Shown one piece after another: positions 1 to 8,532 of a stretch of 64,000 nucleotides of DNA (positions within the stretch are counted from its first letter, which is position 1; each line of letters starts with the position of its first letter). The stretch is from assembly GCA_016125225.1 (NCBI GenBank), contig WGME01000028.1:1-64000 (forward strand), read 5' to 3'. The stretch comes from a bacterium. Lineage in GTDB: Bacteria; Planctomycetota; Planctomycetia; Planctomycetales; Planctomycetaceae. Made by a program: the position numbers and the translations under genes. The notes below the pieces were generated by a model. The model saw nothing but the letters and a program-made list of their open reading frames with translations. It had not been told where the DNA came from and searched no databases.

Positions 1-129
1 CTCTCCTGGCTGCACCAGTTCCGCCGCCTCAAAGTTCGCTACGACCGCCGCGACGACCTGCATCAGGCCTTCCTCGATCTCGCCATGTCGCTCATCTGCT
101 TCCGCAAATGGACCAACAGGTTTTGTTAG
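1..129 (+). CDS. IS5-family DDE transposase, C-terminal fragment
   Basis: Frame 1 is open from the window edge to TAG at 127-129, giving 42 residues. The peptide contains WLHQFRRLKVRYDRR followed by HQAFLDLAMSLICFRKW, the typical C-terminal tail of IS5-family DDE transposases, where the last helix follows the catalytic Glu. Only the C terminus lies in the window, so it cannot be said whether the transposase is intact. The stop codon lies inside the presumed terminal inverted repeat, as is common in compact IS5 elements. Confidence 0.75.
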   Translation, partial: LSWLHQFRRLKVRYDRRDDLHQAFLDLAMSLICFRKWTNRFC

Positions 130-137
130 GTGGGTCT
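1..137 (+). mobile_element. Right end of an IS5-family insertion sequence (left part outside window)
   Basis: The window opens inside a transposase reading frame. That frame ends at 127-129, within a segment (119-137, GGTTTTGTTAGGTGGGTCT) which, read from the outside, is AGACCCACCTAACAAAACC. This resembles the terminal inverted repeats of IS5-family (IS427/IS1031-like) elements as I know them. The next bases are TAG, compatible with the short T(N)A or YTAG target sites these elements use. The left end is not visible, so the repeat pairing and target duplication cannot be confirmed. Confidence 0.6.
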
Positions 138-671
138 TAGTGTCAATAGATATATCTCTCGGAAAGGAGAACAACGGAGTTCCGTTTGGTCGAACATAGG
201 AAAGAGTATATCTCTTACCATCTCGAAGCGGAGCATTTCATCCACATCATTAACAATCAAATCGACAGGCGTGATTTGATCCGCATATCGAACATGTTTC
301 TGATTCTTTTTCGCGATTAGCCGCAGCAAGATAGGCACCGTCATCATATGCCCCGGCACCTCTCTTGGGATCGCCTTCAATCGAATCTCTTTGCCTGTCT
401 GACTGGGCATATATATGACGTCTTCCACGCGAATCCCGTCGATATCATCCTTGTGTCGAGATATTCCCCCTGCAAGTAAATCTGTCGCATATCCCTGAAT
501 ACGAGCAAGTCTCGCATCGCTTTCCGTACGGAAGAAATCAGTAACTTCGACACCAAATTCAAATCCACTCGTTGCACAACACAAAAAATCTGGTTCTTCC
601 GCCTCTGTCACATGAAAGGAAGCCCCTCTAAACACAGCATCAAGGCAAAACCTTTCAACCTTCTTATTCAT
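126..671 (-). CDS. Uncharacterised protein, C terminus altered by the adjacent IS; possible PD-(D/E)XK-like fold
   Basis: A 181-residue soluble protein of unknown function. Its base composition is clearly AT-richer than the rest of the window, suggesting horizontal origin. Residues around 27-45 read EEPDFLCCATSGFEFGVEVT. A PDF followed about a dozen residues later by a hydrophobic-E-V-T strand recalls the acidic core of PD-(D/E)XK nuclease-like proteins, but the usual Lys is Thr and I would not assign nuclease activity. No signal peptide or membrane segment is seen. The final Arg-Pro-Thr and stop (137-126) are encoded by the presumed IS terminal repeat, so the native C terminus was probably longer. 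It may be a defence-type or accessory gene. Confidence 0.55.
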   Translation of the reverse strand: MNKKVERFCLDAVFRGASFHVTEAEEPDFLCCATSGFEFGVEVTDFFRTESDARLARIQGYATDLLAGGISRHKDDIDGIRVEDVIYMPSQTGKEIRLKAIPREVPGHMMTVPILLRLIAKKNQKHVRYADQITPVDLIVNDVDEMLRFEMVRDILFPMFDQTELRCSPFREIYLLTLRPT

Positions 672-745
672 TATTCTTCATTCCAAAGAATAAGAATTTC
701 TGAGACATATTAACGTTTGAATTTGCCAGCAATTTCTAGTGAATG

Positions 746-1816
746 CTACTCCGGCCATTTACCATCGATGATGGGTTTCGGTTGGAACTGTTGGGGATCG
801 AGGACCGTGTGTTTGATCCGTTGTCGTTTCCAGGTGTGAGTGATGTGGACCAGACCGTCGGCGGTTTGGATGACGGCGGGGTAGGAGTACTCGCCGGGTT
901 CGGATTCGAGGACTGCGACCGCCTGCCAGTCGCGGCCGTTCTCACTGATAGAGACGTTGAGCGGACTGCGACCCTTCGGCGTGTGGTTGTATACCAGCAG
1001 ATGCCGACCGTCTTTCAAGGTCACGGCGTCGGTCCCGGAGTTCGGATTGGGCAGACCCAGCATCTCCATGGGTGACCAGTGCTGGCCATTGTCGGTTGAT
1101 GTGGTGGTGTAGACCTTGCCCTGCCGTGACCGACCGATGGCCTGCAGCGTGCCATCTTGATGAGTCAGAATGCTGGGCTGAATCGCTGAGATCGCTTTGC
1201 CATCGTTGATCGCGGGGGTGCGGGTCCAGGTTTTGCCCAAGTCAGTGGTCCATTCAAAGTGGACACGCCAGCCATCGTCTTCGGAACTGGTCGGGCAGAG
1301 CAAGCGGCCATCGGCGAGCAGAATGGGCTTGTTCTTGACGGGTCCGGCAATCCCTTCGGGCAACCGCCGCGGTGTGGACCAGGTAACGCCGTGATCGGTT
1401 GACTGCGTCAGTTCGCCCCACCAAGTGTCCGGGCTGGGTCCGACCTTGAAGAAAAGCAATAATGGGCCGTTGGGCATTTGAAAGAGGATCGGATTCCAGC
1501 AGGGATGACGGAGGGCGACTTCGCCTTCTGGGTTGCGGTACTGGATACCATTGGCGACTTCGACGGGAGCGGTCCAACCCTCAGCCGTTTGCCGGGCGAT
1601 CCAGATGCCGACATCGGGATGCTTCTCGTAGGTGCCACCGAACCACGCGACCACCAGACCATCGGGCGTCTCCGCCAATGTCGAGGCATGGCATTGCGGG
1701 AACGGGGCCTCGTTATAGATGAGTTCAGTTTTGACGATCGGGGCATCGGCCGCCGTGGCTGTGATGCTGACGGCGAAGGACACAACAGCCGTGAAGAACA
1801 TGGCACTGCGAATCAT
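746..1816 (-). CDS. Secreted sialidase-like (BNR repeat) protein
   Basis: A 356-residue protein with an N-terminal signal peptide (MIRSAMFF...ITATAADA). A six-bladed sialidase/neuraminidase-type propeller follows, with Asp-box-like motifs such as STDHGVTW, TTDLGKTW, STDNGQHW and SENGRDW. Planctomycetes carry many such exo-alpha-sialidase-like proteins, probably acting on sulfated or sialylated glycans outside the cytoplasm; the substrate cannot be read here. I start at 1816 because the upstream in-frame extension runs through an inverted repeat and into arfB. A GGGAGACCTCC stretch precedes the ATG. Nearest neighbour upstream is arfB, separated by the palindrome at 1867-1945, so it is probably transcribed independently. 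Confidence 0.8.
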   Translation of the reverse strand: MIRSAMFFTAVVSFAVSITATAADAPIVKTELIYNEAPFPQCHASTLAETPDGLVVAWFGGTYEKHPDVGIWIARQTAEGWTAPVEVANGIQYRNPEGEVALRHPCWNPILFQMPNGPLLLFFKVGPSPDTWWGELTQSTDHGVTWSTPRRLPEGIAGPVKNKPILLADGRLLCPTSSEDDGWRVHFEWTTDLGKTWTRTPAINDGKAISAIQPSILTHQDGTLQAIGRSRQGKVYTTTSTDNGQHWSPMEMLGLPNPNSGTDAVTLKDGRHLLVYNHTPKGRSPLNVSISENGRDWQAVAVLESEPGEYSYPAVIQTADGLVHITHTWKRQRIKHTVLDPQQFQPKPIIDGKWPE

Positions 1817-1866
1817 GGAGGTCTCCCTGAGGTGAACCGGCAGTCTAACTTGTTCGCAACAAATTT

Positions 1867-1945
1867 CACCAGCCCGCAGCGCCAGCAAGGGGGCGTTACA
1901 CCTCTCGAAATATTCAAAGACCCTTGCTAGCGCTGCGGGCTGGTG
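1867..1945. repeat. 25-bp inverted repeat (24/25 match, 29-nt loop), REP-like or 3' hairpin
   Basis: The left arm (1867-1891) starts CACCAGCCCGCAGCG and the right arm (1921-1945) ends CGCTGCGGGCTGGTG. The arms differ at a single position. It sits 7 nt after the arfB stop codon, with no T-run. The sequence resembles the dispersed palindromes I know from planctomycete genomes, but this window holds one copy. It could act as a transcript-end hairpin for arfB, an attenuator before the sialidase gene, or a mobile REP/MITE unit. Confidence 0.75.
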
Positions 1946-1952
1946 GAGAGCA

Positions 1953-2393
1953 TCAATCGACGGGGGGTGACTTGCGGCCCTGCTTGGTATCAGAGCGGCG
2001 TTGTTTGTCCTGCAGGCGGCGGCGTTGTGAGCCCTTGGTCGGTTTGGTGGGGCGACGAATTTTCGGCGGCGTGAGGACCGGTTGCAGCATCTCGCGAAGT
2101 TTTTCGAGACACCGGCGGATGTTCTGCGGCTGATCGCGGAACTCTTCACTCTCGATGATCAGTTCACCCTCATTCGTCAGTCGCGAACTGTAACGGCTGA
2201 GAAAGCGTTGGCGGACACCCTCCGAAAGAGCGGGAGAGGTCACCGGCCGCCAGCGCAGAATCGCCTTGGAGTTCACCTTGTTCACGTTCTGTCCCCCGGG
2301 CCCCGAACCGCGCGTGAAATTCCAGTCCCATTCACCGGAGGAAATGGTGAGGCGGGGCGAGACAACCAGATCGAGTTGGGAATCAGCAGCCAT
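1953..2393 (-). CDS. arfB: Peptidyl-tRNA hydrolase ArfB (ribosome rescue factor, YaeJ family)
   Basis: A 146-residue protein with the class I release-factor catalytic loop GSGPGGQNVNKVNSK (about residues 29-43), containing the GGQ that hydrolyses peptidyl-tRNA. It lacks the stop-codon-recognition domain of RF1/RF2. The C terminus is rich in Lys and Arg (RRPTKPTKGSQRRR...), as in ArfB, where a basic tail enters the empty mRNA channel of ribosomes stalled on non-stop messages. Length matches the family (about 140 residues). It acts in the cytoplasm and appears monocistronic, followed by a strong palindrome. Confidence 0.92.
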   Translation of the reverse strand: MAADSQLDLVVSPRLTISSGEWDWNFTRGSGPGGQNVNKVNSKAILRWRPVTSPALSEGVRQRFLSRYSSRLTNEGELIIESEEFRDQPQNIRRCLEKLREMLQPVLTPPKIRRPTKPTKGSQRRRLQDKQRRSDTKQGRKSPPVD

Positions 2394-2534
2394 GGGCCAA
2401 GGGACACAAAAAGAGAAGAACAGCGGGGAACCTACCCCAGTCAGCTTAACAAAATGGCAGTCCGATGACCCACCCGCATCATGACTGGTGGAGGCACGTT
2501 CTCCGGAAAATCGGCAGAAACCGCCGATCCGCTC

Positions 2535-2564
2535 TTGAGCCGATGCCGGCCGATCACCTATAAG
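2535..2564 (+). promoter_or_regulatory. Candidate sigma70-type promoter for the LysM lipoprotein gene
   Basis: TTGAGC (2535-2540) and TATAAG (2559-2564) are separated by 18 nt and lie about 45 nt upstream of the LysM gene start. The match to the -35/-10 consensus is fair. Planctomycete promoters are poorly characterised, so this is only a sequence match. Confidence 0.35.
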
Positions 2565-2607
2565 TCCCGTCGTTGACGGGTCGGGAATTCAGGAAAAGGT
2601 GGAAAAG

Positions 2608-3009
2608 ATGCGTCGTACTGGTCTGACATGGGGATGCTTGGCGATCCTCGCCGGCATGACAACGGGCTGCAGCATGGCTGTGGGTGGCTCGATGGCACCG
2701 CCTCCCCCGCGTCCCGCCTACTATGGCCCCACGACCAGCTATGCACCAGGTGCCCCTCAGGCGATGGGTGGACCCGTGGCGTTCGCTCCGGCACCGATCT
2801 TGGCTTCCGCACCAACAATCGGAACATTAGGCCCCAGCGGTAGCACGTATCAACACGCCCGTTCCGATGATACGCTGACGACCATTGCCTCGCGGTACAA
2901 TGTCTCCGTGGAAGATCTCCGGAAGGTGAATCCGAACATCAAGCATGGTGACACCGTGGCCCCGGGCCAGTTGGTCCGCATTCCTGATGGTAACACCGCG
3001 ATCCGGTAA
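2608..3009 (+). CDS. LysM-domain lipoprotein
   Basis: A 133-residue exported protein. The N terminus (MRRTGLTWGC...) is followed by a hydrophobic stretch and a lipobox-like TTGC. A Pro/Ala/Gly-rich low-complexity linker then leads to one C-terminal LysM module (about residues 85-128: SDDTLTTIASRYNVSVEDL...VNPNI...PGQLVRIP). LysM modules bind N-acetylglucosamine polymers, so this probably tethers to peptidoglycan. A GTG in frame at 2599 is possible, but AGGTGG (2597-2602) is well spaced for the ATG at 2608. The gene converges on the uracil-DNA glycosylase gene with only 3 nt between stop codons. Confidence 0.8.
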   Translation: MRRTGLTWGCLAILAGMTTGCSMAVGGSMAPPPPRPAYYGPTTSYAPGAPQAMGGPVAFAPAPILASAPTIGTLGPSGSTYQHARSDDTLTTIASRYNVSVEDLRKVNPNIKHGDTVAPGQLVRIPDGNTAIR

Positions 3010-3012
3010 GGA

Positions 3013-3885
3013 TCACTTGGCGGTCAGATTGACGCCCATGTCTCGGAAGAGAAACTTCATGTCTTCCCAGACATCTTTCTTGGCGGGCGGATTGCGCAGC
3101 AGATACGACGGATGATAGGTGCAGAGCACCTTGGCGCGGCCGTATTGATAGAACTTGCCCCGCATCTTGCTGATGGCTTCTTCCGAGCCCAGCAGATTCT
3201 TCGCCGCACAGGCTCCCCAGCAGACAATGTATTCCGGATTGACGAGAGCGATCTGCCCATCGAGATACTCCCGGCAATTCAGCGCCTCTTCCGGATTGGG
3301 CAGGCGATTGCCCGGCGGACGACACCGCAGCACATTGCAGATGTAAATGTCTTCGCGACGCAATCTACAGGCTTTGATGATGTCGTTCAGCAACTGCCCC
3401 GCACGGCCGACGAAGGGTTCTCCCTGCTTATCTTCATCGGCCCCTGGTGCTTCGCCCACGAAGAGGATGCGTGCCTCGGGATTACCGACGCCGAAGACCG
3501 TTTGTGTACGTGTTCTGGCCAGTTCATCACAGCGGGTACACTGAGCGACTTTCGCCTGCAGCACCGCGAGTTGCTCCCGGCGTTCTTTGGCGGGGAGATC
3601 GAGTGGCTGAAACGTCTGACAGCGGGCTGCCATCTCGGCCAGAACAGGGTTCGGTTGCTTCTTGGCCATGGGCGACTCGTGTGACTCCAGCAAAGGCTTC
3701 GGAACAGAGGATGCGGGATGAGGAGCAGGGGTTGCAACAGGCGGTGGAGCAGCGACAGACGCAGACTTGTTCGGCAACGCCGGTTCCACGACTTCAGCCG
3801 TCAACGCCGCAAGGTCCAATGGCGGAATCCGGGAGACACCGGCTCGCTGCCAGCCTTCCAATTCCTGAATCAGTTCCCGCCACAT
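3013..3885 (-). CDS. udg: Family 4 (4Fe-4S) uracil-DNA glycosylase
   Basis: A 290-residue DNA-repair enzyme that removes uracil from DNA. The C-terminal two thirds carry the family signature: a paired-Cys start (CTRCDELA), the water-activating loop GEAPGADED, the Cys pair that completes the Fe-S cluster ([12 protein letters not shown], then CREYL), and the DNA-intercalating HPSYLLR loop. About 90 residues precede the catalytic domain and are Pro/Ala-rich, as in many fused or extended homologues. The longer frame begins with GTG at 3894, but AAGGG sits 8 nt before the ATG at 3885, which I chose. The gene ends 3 nt from the convergent LysM gene. Confidence 0.9.
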   Translation of the reverse strand: MWRELIQELEGWQRAGVSRIPPLDLAALTAEVVEPALPNKSASVAAPPPVATPAPHPASSVPKPLLESHESPMAKKQPNPVLAEMAARCQTFQPLDLPAKERREQLAVLQAKVAQCTRCDELARTRTQTVFGVGNPEARILFVGEAPGADEDKQGEPFVGRAGQLLNDIIKACRLRREDIYICNVLRCRPPGNRLPNPEEALNCREYLDGQIALVNPEYIVCWGACAAKNLLGSEEAISKMRGKFYQYGRAKVLCTYHPSYLLRNPPAKKDVWEDMKFLFRDMGVNLTAK

Positions 3886-4135
3886 GACAATCACCCTTAT
3901 TCATCATTTTACGGTACGCATTCTGACGAAACTGAGCAGAAATGTCAGGGTCACCAAGGTTGAAGTTGCTCCGGTTCTGAACAGTTGTGGGAGGGGGAAT
4001 GCGAAATCTCTCGGAACAGCAGGGCGTATCCCTGTACGTGCCGCAACACGTTGATATTATGAAAGTTTGTCACCCGATATTGCCCGCCGCCCGCCATCTC
4101 CTGCCAGCCGGACGTTCACCACGAGAGAGCCGCTG

Positions 4136-5473
4136 ATGACATGGACATCGAATCGTCGTCAATTCCTGCAGCAGTCGGCCGCGATCAGCACAGCGATCTG
4201 GGTCGGCTCCAGCACCCATGGCTGGGCGCAGCCCCCTTCTGCCAATGAAGTGATTCGTTTTGCCTGCATCGGGGTTTCAGGTCGGGGTTCCAGCGACTGC
4301 GATGATGCCGGTCGCCACGGCGAAGTGGTGGCCCTGTGCGACATCGATGATGAATGGTTGAACAAAGCCGCCGCCCGATTTCCGAAGGCACGCAAGTTCA
4401 CCGACTATCGCAAGATGTACGACGAGATCGGCAAAGACTTCGATGCCGTCACCATTAGCACGCCAGACCATACACATGCACCGGCAGCCGCCCGGGCGAT
4501 GCGGCTGGGCAAGCATTGCTTCTGCCAGACCCCATTGGCCTATTCCGTCAACGAAGCCCGAACCCTGCGGAATTTGGCGGCGGAATTGAAACTCTGCACG
4601 CAGATGGGCAATCAGGGTACGGCCTCTTCGGGATTGCGTGAAGCTGCAGAAATCATCCGGCAGGGTCAGTTGGGTGCCATCAAGGAAGTGCATGTCTGGA
4701 CGAATCGACCGCAATGGCAGCAGGGGCTAACCCGCCCGGCCACGGTCGATCCGGTGCCCCCCCATCTACACTGGGATGCGTTTCTGGGCCCGGCACCAGA
4801 ACGGCCCTTCAGCAAAGAGACCTACCACCCCTTCAACTGGCGCGGCTGGATCGATTTTGGCACCGGCGCTCTGGGCGACGCCGCGTGTCATACCATGAAT
4901 CTCGCCGTCATGGCCCTCAAGCTTTTTGACCCCATATCGGTGGAAGCGACGCCCGATCCCGATTGGACGGGGGAAGCTCGCAAAGAGAGTTATCCCAAGT
5001 TCAGCACCATCCGCTATGAATTCGGTCAGCGGGGCGATCTCGGCCCTTGCAGCTTGACCTGGTACGACGGTGGCAAGCGGCCGCCGGAAGAATTGCATCC
5101 CGGCATCAAACAGGCTTTGAGTGGATCACTGGTGATCGGTGAAAAAGGAAGCCTGTTCTCCAGCAACGAATACCATTCGACGTATTCGCTTTTCCCGGTC
5201 GAGAAGTTCGAAGGTTACGCCAAGCCGGAGATTGTGGCCTCGCCGGGTCACTTCACCGAGTTCGCCAATGCGATCAAGGAACACAAGCTGGAACTGGCGA
5301 TGTCGAACTTCGACTATGCCGGTCGCCTGACCGAAACCGTGCTGCTGGGCAATGTCGCTTTGCGGGCTGGCAAGAAGATCGAATGGAACGGCCCGCAGAT
5401 GCAGGTCACCAACGACACCTCGGCAAATCAATACGTCACCCGCGACTACCGCGCCGGCTGGGGTCTGACGTAA
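4136..5473 (+). CDS. Tat-exported Gfo/Idh/MocA family oxidoreductase
   Basis: A 445-residue predicted NAD(P)-dependent sugar or polyol oxidoreductase. A twin-arginine signal (NRRQFLQQSAA) is followed by a Rossmann entry (FACIGVSGRGSSDC), then ALCDIDDE, STPDHTHAPAA and the C-terminal alpha/beta domain (GTGALGDAACHTMN). The family's conserved EKP lysine position reads QTP (CFCQTPLA), so the usual catalytic/cofactor Lys is absent. Related planctomycete proteins often keep QKP. The ATG at 4136 is chosen because it directly precedes the Tat motif. The 250 bp upstream contains no gene. It may oxidise sugars released by neighbouring secreted enzymes; the substrate is unknown. Confidence 0.85.
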   Translation: MTWTSNRRQFLQQSAAISTAIWVGSSTHGWAQPPSANEVIRFACIGVSGRGSSDCDDAGRHGEVVALCDIDDEWLNKAAARFPKARKFTDYRKMYDEIGKDFDAVTISTPDHTHAPAAARAMRLGKHCFCQTPLAYSVNEARTLRNLAAELKLCTQMGNQGTASSGLREAAEIIRQGQLGAIKEVHVWTNRPQWQQGLTRPATVDPVPPHLHWDAFLGPAPERPFSKETYHPFNWRGWIDFGTGALGDAACHTMNLAVMALKLFDPISVEATPDPDWTGEARKESYPKFSTIRYEFGQRGDLGPCSLTWYDGGKRPPEELHPGIKQALSGSLVIGEKGSLFSSNEYHSTYSLFPVEKFEGYAKPEIVASPGHFTEFANAIKEHKLELAMSNFDYAGRLTETVLLGNVALRAGKKIEWNGPQMQVTNDTSANQYVTRDYRAGWGLT

Positions 5474-5520
5474 ACGACACATAAGCCGCAAGTCGCCAGA
5501 CGAGCGCTGCCCGCAACCCG

Positions 5521-7017
5521 TCACTCCGCAATGGCCCGTTTGAGCAGATTGTGCGTGATGCGTTGCACACGTTCATCGGGTCCATGCGGGCGGGTCCAGT
5601 GGGACCAGGGCAGGGTGTGTCCCGGCGGGGAACTCAAGTCCTGACACCAGAAAATGGTGGATGCGTTGAAGACGAAGTTTCCTTTGGGACCGGGATAGAT
5701 CGTGGCGGTCCATTGCTGCGGGTTCACGCCCCCTTGAAACGCGGTGCCACCACCGACAATTTCGAGTCCTGGGATCTCGGGGGGATCGCCGTGGTATTCC
5801 CAGCCAATGAGACCGGGAATGGCATCCCCCTTTTTCATCCCGGTCCCCTCGAACATCCAATGCTCGGGTTTCAGACAAACCCAGTCGCCGCCGCCATTGA
5901 CCGGTTCAATATTGCGGGAACCCATCAGGTAACCTTCGTCGGGCCCCCGATGCGGAAACGGGCCGTGATCTTTTTCGCGATCGACAGCGTACTTATAGTC
6001 GCCCCCATACGGACCTCCGCGGAACATGATCCGCTTCGGGCGGCCATCGCTACTTTCTCGAAGTGGAGTCACCCAACAGACCGAGTTGCCCGAAAAGAAC
6101 AACAGATCGACCCCGGCATCACGCAGCTTGACCGCACTTTCATACTGGCGGATGTCCCAGTATTCATCGTGTCCGTTGCTGAGAAACGCCTTGCACTTCA
6201 GACCCCGCTCGGGCGAGACCATATCGCTGTTTGAGCAGTAGGTGACATCGTAACCATGCTGTTCGAGGAAATAGGCGAGCGGAAATTCGAAGGTCAACCA
6301 TTCGCCCGATCCCACCGACTGCGGGGCATTCACCACGCTGTTGTACTGGGCGTAGCGGCCATACGGGCGATCAAAACTGACATCGGCCCACGGCCCCTGA
6401 TTCCCCTTCGGGTGGGTATAAATCGAATAGTTCGATGGCCACGGATTGTAAGCCTGCCACGTGTTATCCGAACACTGCAGCAGAATGTCGGCCGGTCGGT
6501 CATCGGTGACGATGAAGACCACATAACTCTGGGTGTAGGCCACCTTCTCGGGTTCGGTCGGCACTGTGGTCAATCGTCCCAGATAAACGCCACTCGGCCA
6601 GTGATCGGGAATGGTGATGGTGGTCGACTTGGTCCATTGGCATTCATGCAGATTTTTCTCGCCAGGCGTGGGAGTCGGTTGTGTGATCCCCTGCCACGGC
6701 CCCAGCGACGACATCAACCGGGCACCGCGACCACCATAGTAGCCCGTGCGGAAGACTTCCATCTTGAAGGGTGTCGGCGGATTCGTTGACACATGGAAAT
6801 CGATCGCCTCGCCCGCTTTCACGCTCTGCCGGGAACAATACCCTTCAATCGTGGGAGAGCGGGTGCCGGTCGGGCTATCCAGCCGCGCGCGCGTGAGTTG
6901 CCAATCAGTGGAACCAGGGAGGGCATTTTCCCGGCGAATCAAATCGGGATCACGTTCCGCGGCGGTGACCAGACCGATACTCAACCAAAGAGTCACACCG
7001 AACAGTGTCCACCGCAT
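5521..7017 (-). CDS. Exported N,N-dimethylformamidase beta-subunit-like protein
   Basis: A 498-residue protein with a signal peptide (MRWTLFGVTLWLSIGLVTAAE). The body matches the large-subunit C-terminal domain of N,N-dimethylformamidase-like proteins: FRTGYYGGRGAR, WPSGVYLGRL, CSDNTWQAYN, SNGHDEYWD and FFSGNSVCW. Many planctomycete and actinobacterial members are annotated this way without biochemical proof, so amide hydrolysis should not be assumed. GAGGG precedes the ATG at 7017; the longer frame to 7041 lacks a better start. It converges on the oxidoreductase gene (47 nt between stops). Confidence 0.75.
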   Translation of the reverse strand: MRWTLFGVTLWLSIGLVTAAERDPDLIRRENALPGSTDWQLTRARLDSPTGTRSPTIEGYCSRQSVKAGEAIDFHVSTNPPTPFKMEVFRTGYYGGRGARLMSSLGPWQGITQPTPTPGEKNLHECQWTKSTTITIPDHWPSGVYLGRLTTVPTEPEKVAYTQSYVVFIVTDDRPADILLQCSDNTWQAYNPWPSNYSIYTHPKGNQGPWADVSFDRPYGRYAQYNSVVNAPQSVGSGEWLTFEFPLAYFLEQHGYDVTYCSNSDMVSPERGLKCKAFLSNGHDEYWDIRQYESAVKLRDAGVDLLFFSGNSVCWVTPLRESSDGRPKRIMFRGGPYGGDYKYAVDREKDHGPFPHRGPDEGYLMGSRNIEPVNGGGDWVCLKPEHWMFEGTGMKKGDAIPGLIGWEYHGDPPEIPGLEIVGGGTAFQGGVNPQQWTATIYPGPKGNFVFNASTIFWCQDLSSPPGHTLPWSHWTRPHGPDERVQRITHNLLKRAIAE

Positions 7018-7119
7018 CGACCCTCTCCCGACCCGAGACAAACAGTTAGAAAAATGCCGTATTCCTCTGCAGCTCTCTGCGAACTCCGCGTTTCAAAACC
7101 TGCCACGCTCGCTAAGAAA

Positions 7120-7779
7120 TCATGCACCCTGCAAGCGTGCTCTCGTTGAGCGGTAGAGTTCGACGTATTGCCGAGCGGTTGCTTCGATGGCCGCGAAGTC
7201 GCCTCGTTTCATGGCTGCGGGATCGACCAGCGAACTTCCCATGCCGACCGCACACGCCCCGGCTTCGAGCCAATTGGGCAAGGTCTGCAGATTGACGCCG
7301 CCGGTGGGCAGGAATCGTACTTGAGGCAACGGTCCACGCAAGGCTTTCAGAAGGGCTGGGCCACCAATCTCGGCGGGAAACAACTTGACAACATCGGCCC
7401 CGGCATCCCAGGCGGTGACCACTTCGGTGGGTGTGTAGGCCCCGGTCAGCATCAGCTTGTCATAGCGATGAGCCAGCCGAATAACGTCGACATTGACCGA
7501 CGGCGACACCAGGAATTCCGCTCCCGAGAGAATGGCGGTCCGTGCGGTTTCGGTATCGAGAATAGTGCCCGCGCCGAGGAGCATTTTATCTCCCATGCTA
7601 CGGCACAGGTCGCGAATGACATCGGCCGCACCGGGCACCGTGAAGGTCACTTCCAGCACTTCAATGCCGCCGCGATACAACGCCTCCGCGACCGGCACTA
7701 ACTGCTCAGCGGAAGGGGCTCGCAGGATGGCCACAATGCCCGAACTCAACACGCGCTGCAGATCATCGACACGACTCAT
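7120..7779 (-). CDS. eda: KDPG/KHG aldolase
   Basis: A 219-residue class I aldolase that cleaves 2-keto-3-deoxy-6-phosphogluconate to pyruvate and glyceraldehyde 3-phosphate, the last step of the Entner-Doudoroff route, or 4-hydroxy-2-oxoglutarate. The Schiff-base lysine is in DVVKLFPAE (Lys132), the general acid/base Glu is in IEVLEVTF (Glu43), and TGAYTPTE and PTGGVNL form the phosphate-binding region. The Arg that usually follows EVT(L/F) is replaced (EVTFTVPGA), which may shift substrate preference. Full length for the family. zwf lies about 47 kb away, so the pathway genes are not clustered here. Confidence 0.9.
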   Translation of the reverse strand: MSRVDDLQRVLSSGIVAILRAPSAEQLVPVAEALYRGGIEVLEVTFTVPGAADVIRDLCRSMGDKMLLGAGTILDTETARTAILSGAEFLVSPSVNVDVIRLAHRYDKLMLTGAYTPTEVVTAWDAGADVVKLFPAEIGGPALLKALRGPLPQVRFLPTGGVNLQTLPNWLEAGACAVGMGSSLVDPAAMKRGDFAAIEATARQYVELYRSTRARLQGA

Positions 7780-7850
7780 AACAACAGACTCAATTCCAAA
7801 AGATAAGGGGGAGCGCGCTCGCGGACATTCTTAACAGACGATACGCCGTC

Positions 7851-8333
7851 TCATCCCTGAGAGGCATATTTCTCGGCATACTCCAGCACCCATTGATCGA
7901 TCAGATGCCGAAAGGTATCGAGATCGAGTTCCAGCAGTTTCTGATACTGGCTGCGCTGGATGACTTCTTTGTTCGCAATCGCTCCGCGAGCGGTGATCTC
8001 CAGCACATGTGCCGAGGAAAAACTACGGATGACCAGTTCGAGATGGCTGTATTGCCGCGACATCTCCCTGCCGCGCCCACGCACATTGTCCCGGCTGATA
8101 CGCGCTCCGAAACCATCGGGGTTGATCACACTGTGAAACTCAAAGCCGGGAAACTGATCGGCGACCTGTTTCAAGCAGAGATCGATATGGTCGGAAAGAT
8201 CGACGCGTGCCTGGGCATGCAGGGTCCGCAATTCCTCTTCGGTGAGCTGCGACAACTCCTGCTGCCGCTCAACGGCGGCCCGTTGCTGTCGTCCCCGTTC
8301 GACGGCTTTGTTCAATCGCGTCGAAAAATCCAT
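7851..8333 (-). CDS. Conserved hypothetical protein
   Basis: A 160-residue soluble protein with no recognised domain, signal peptide or membrane segment. The first half is strongly helical and charged (KAVERGRQQRAAVERQQELSQLTEEEL...); the second half looks alpha/beta (SHLELVIRSFSSAHVLEITARG, then a helical tail). The frame extends to 8378, but that extension would run into the prfB upstream region, and the ATG at 8333 starts a typical amphipathic helix. Neither start has a strong ribosome-binding site. It is transcribed divergently from prfB and may share a promoter region. Function unknown. Confidence 0.6.
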   Translation of the reverse strand: MDFSTRLNKAVERGRQQRAAVERQQELSQLTEEELRTLHAQARVDLSDHIDLCLKQVADQFPGFEFHSVINPDGFGARISRDNVRGRGREMSRQYSHLELVIRSFSSAHVLEITARGAIANKEVIQRSQYQKLLELDLDTFRHLIDQWVLEYAEKYASQG

Positions 8334-8532
8334 CCCGGTAACTTTCAGAAGAGGCGTTATGACACCTGAAAGGGTCATTCTGTCGGCTTCACCGTCACTC
8401 GTCGAGCAGGAATCCGACAGAACTCGTGTGCGCTCCTGTATTCCTCCTGCTCAGAGAGATATACTTGAGCCAGAAGCTCGGCACAATGAAACCCCCGCCG
8501 AGGAATTGATTTCCCGCAAGGACTTTGCCCGC

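Noticed and set aside
743-1075. 110-residue plus-strand frame opposite the sialidase-like gene
   Set aside because: Antisense to the last propeller blades. No independent evidence for coding.
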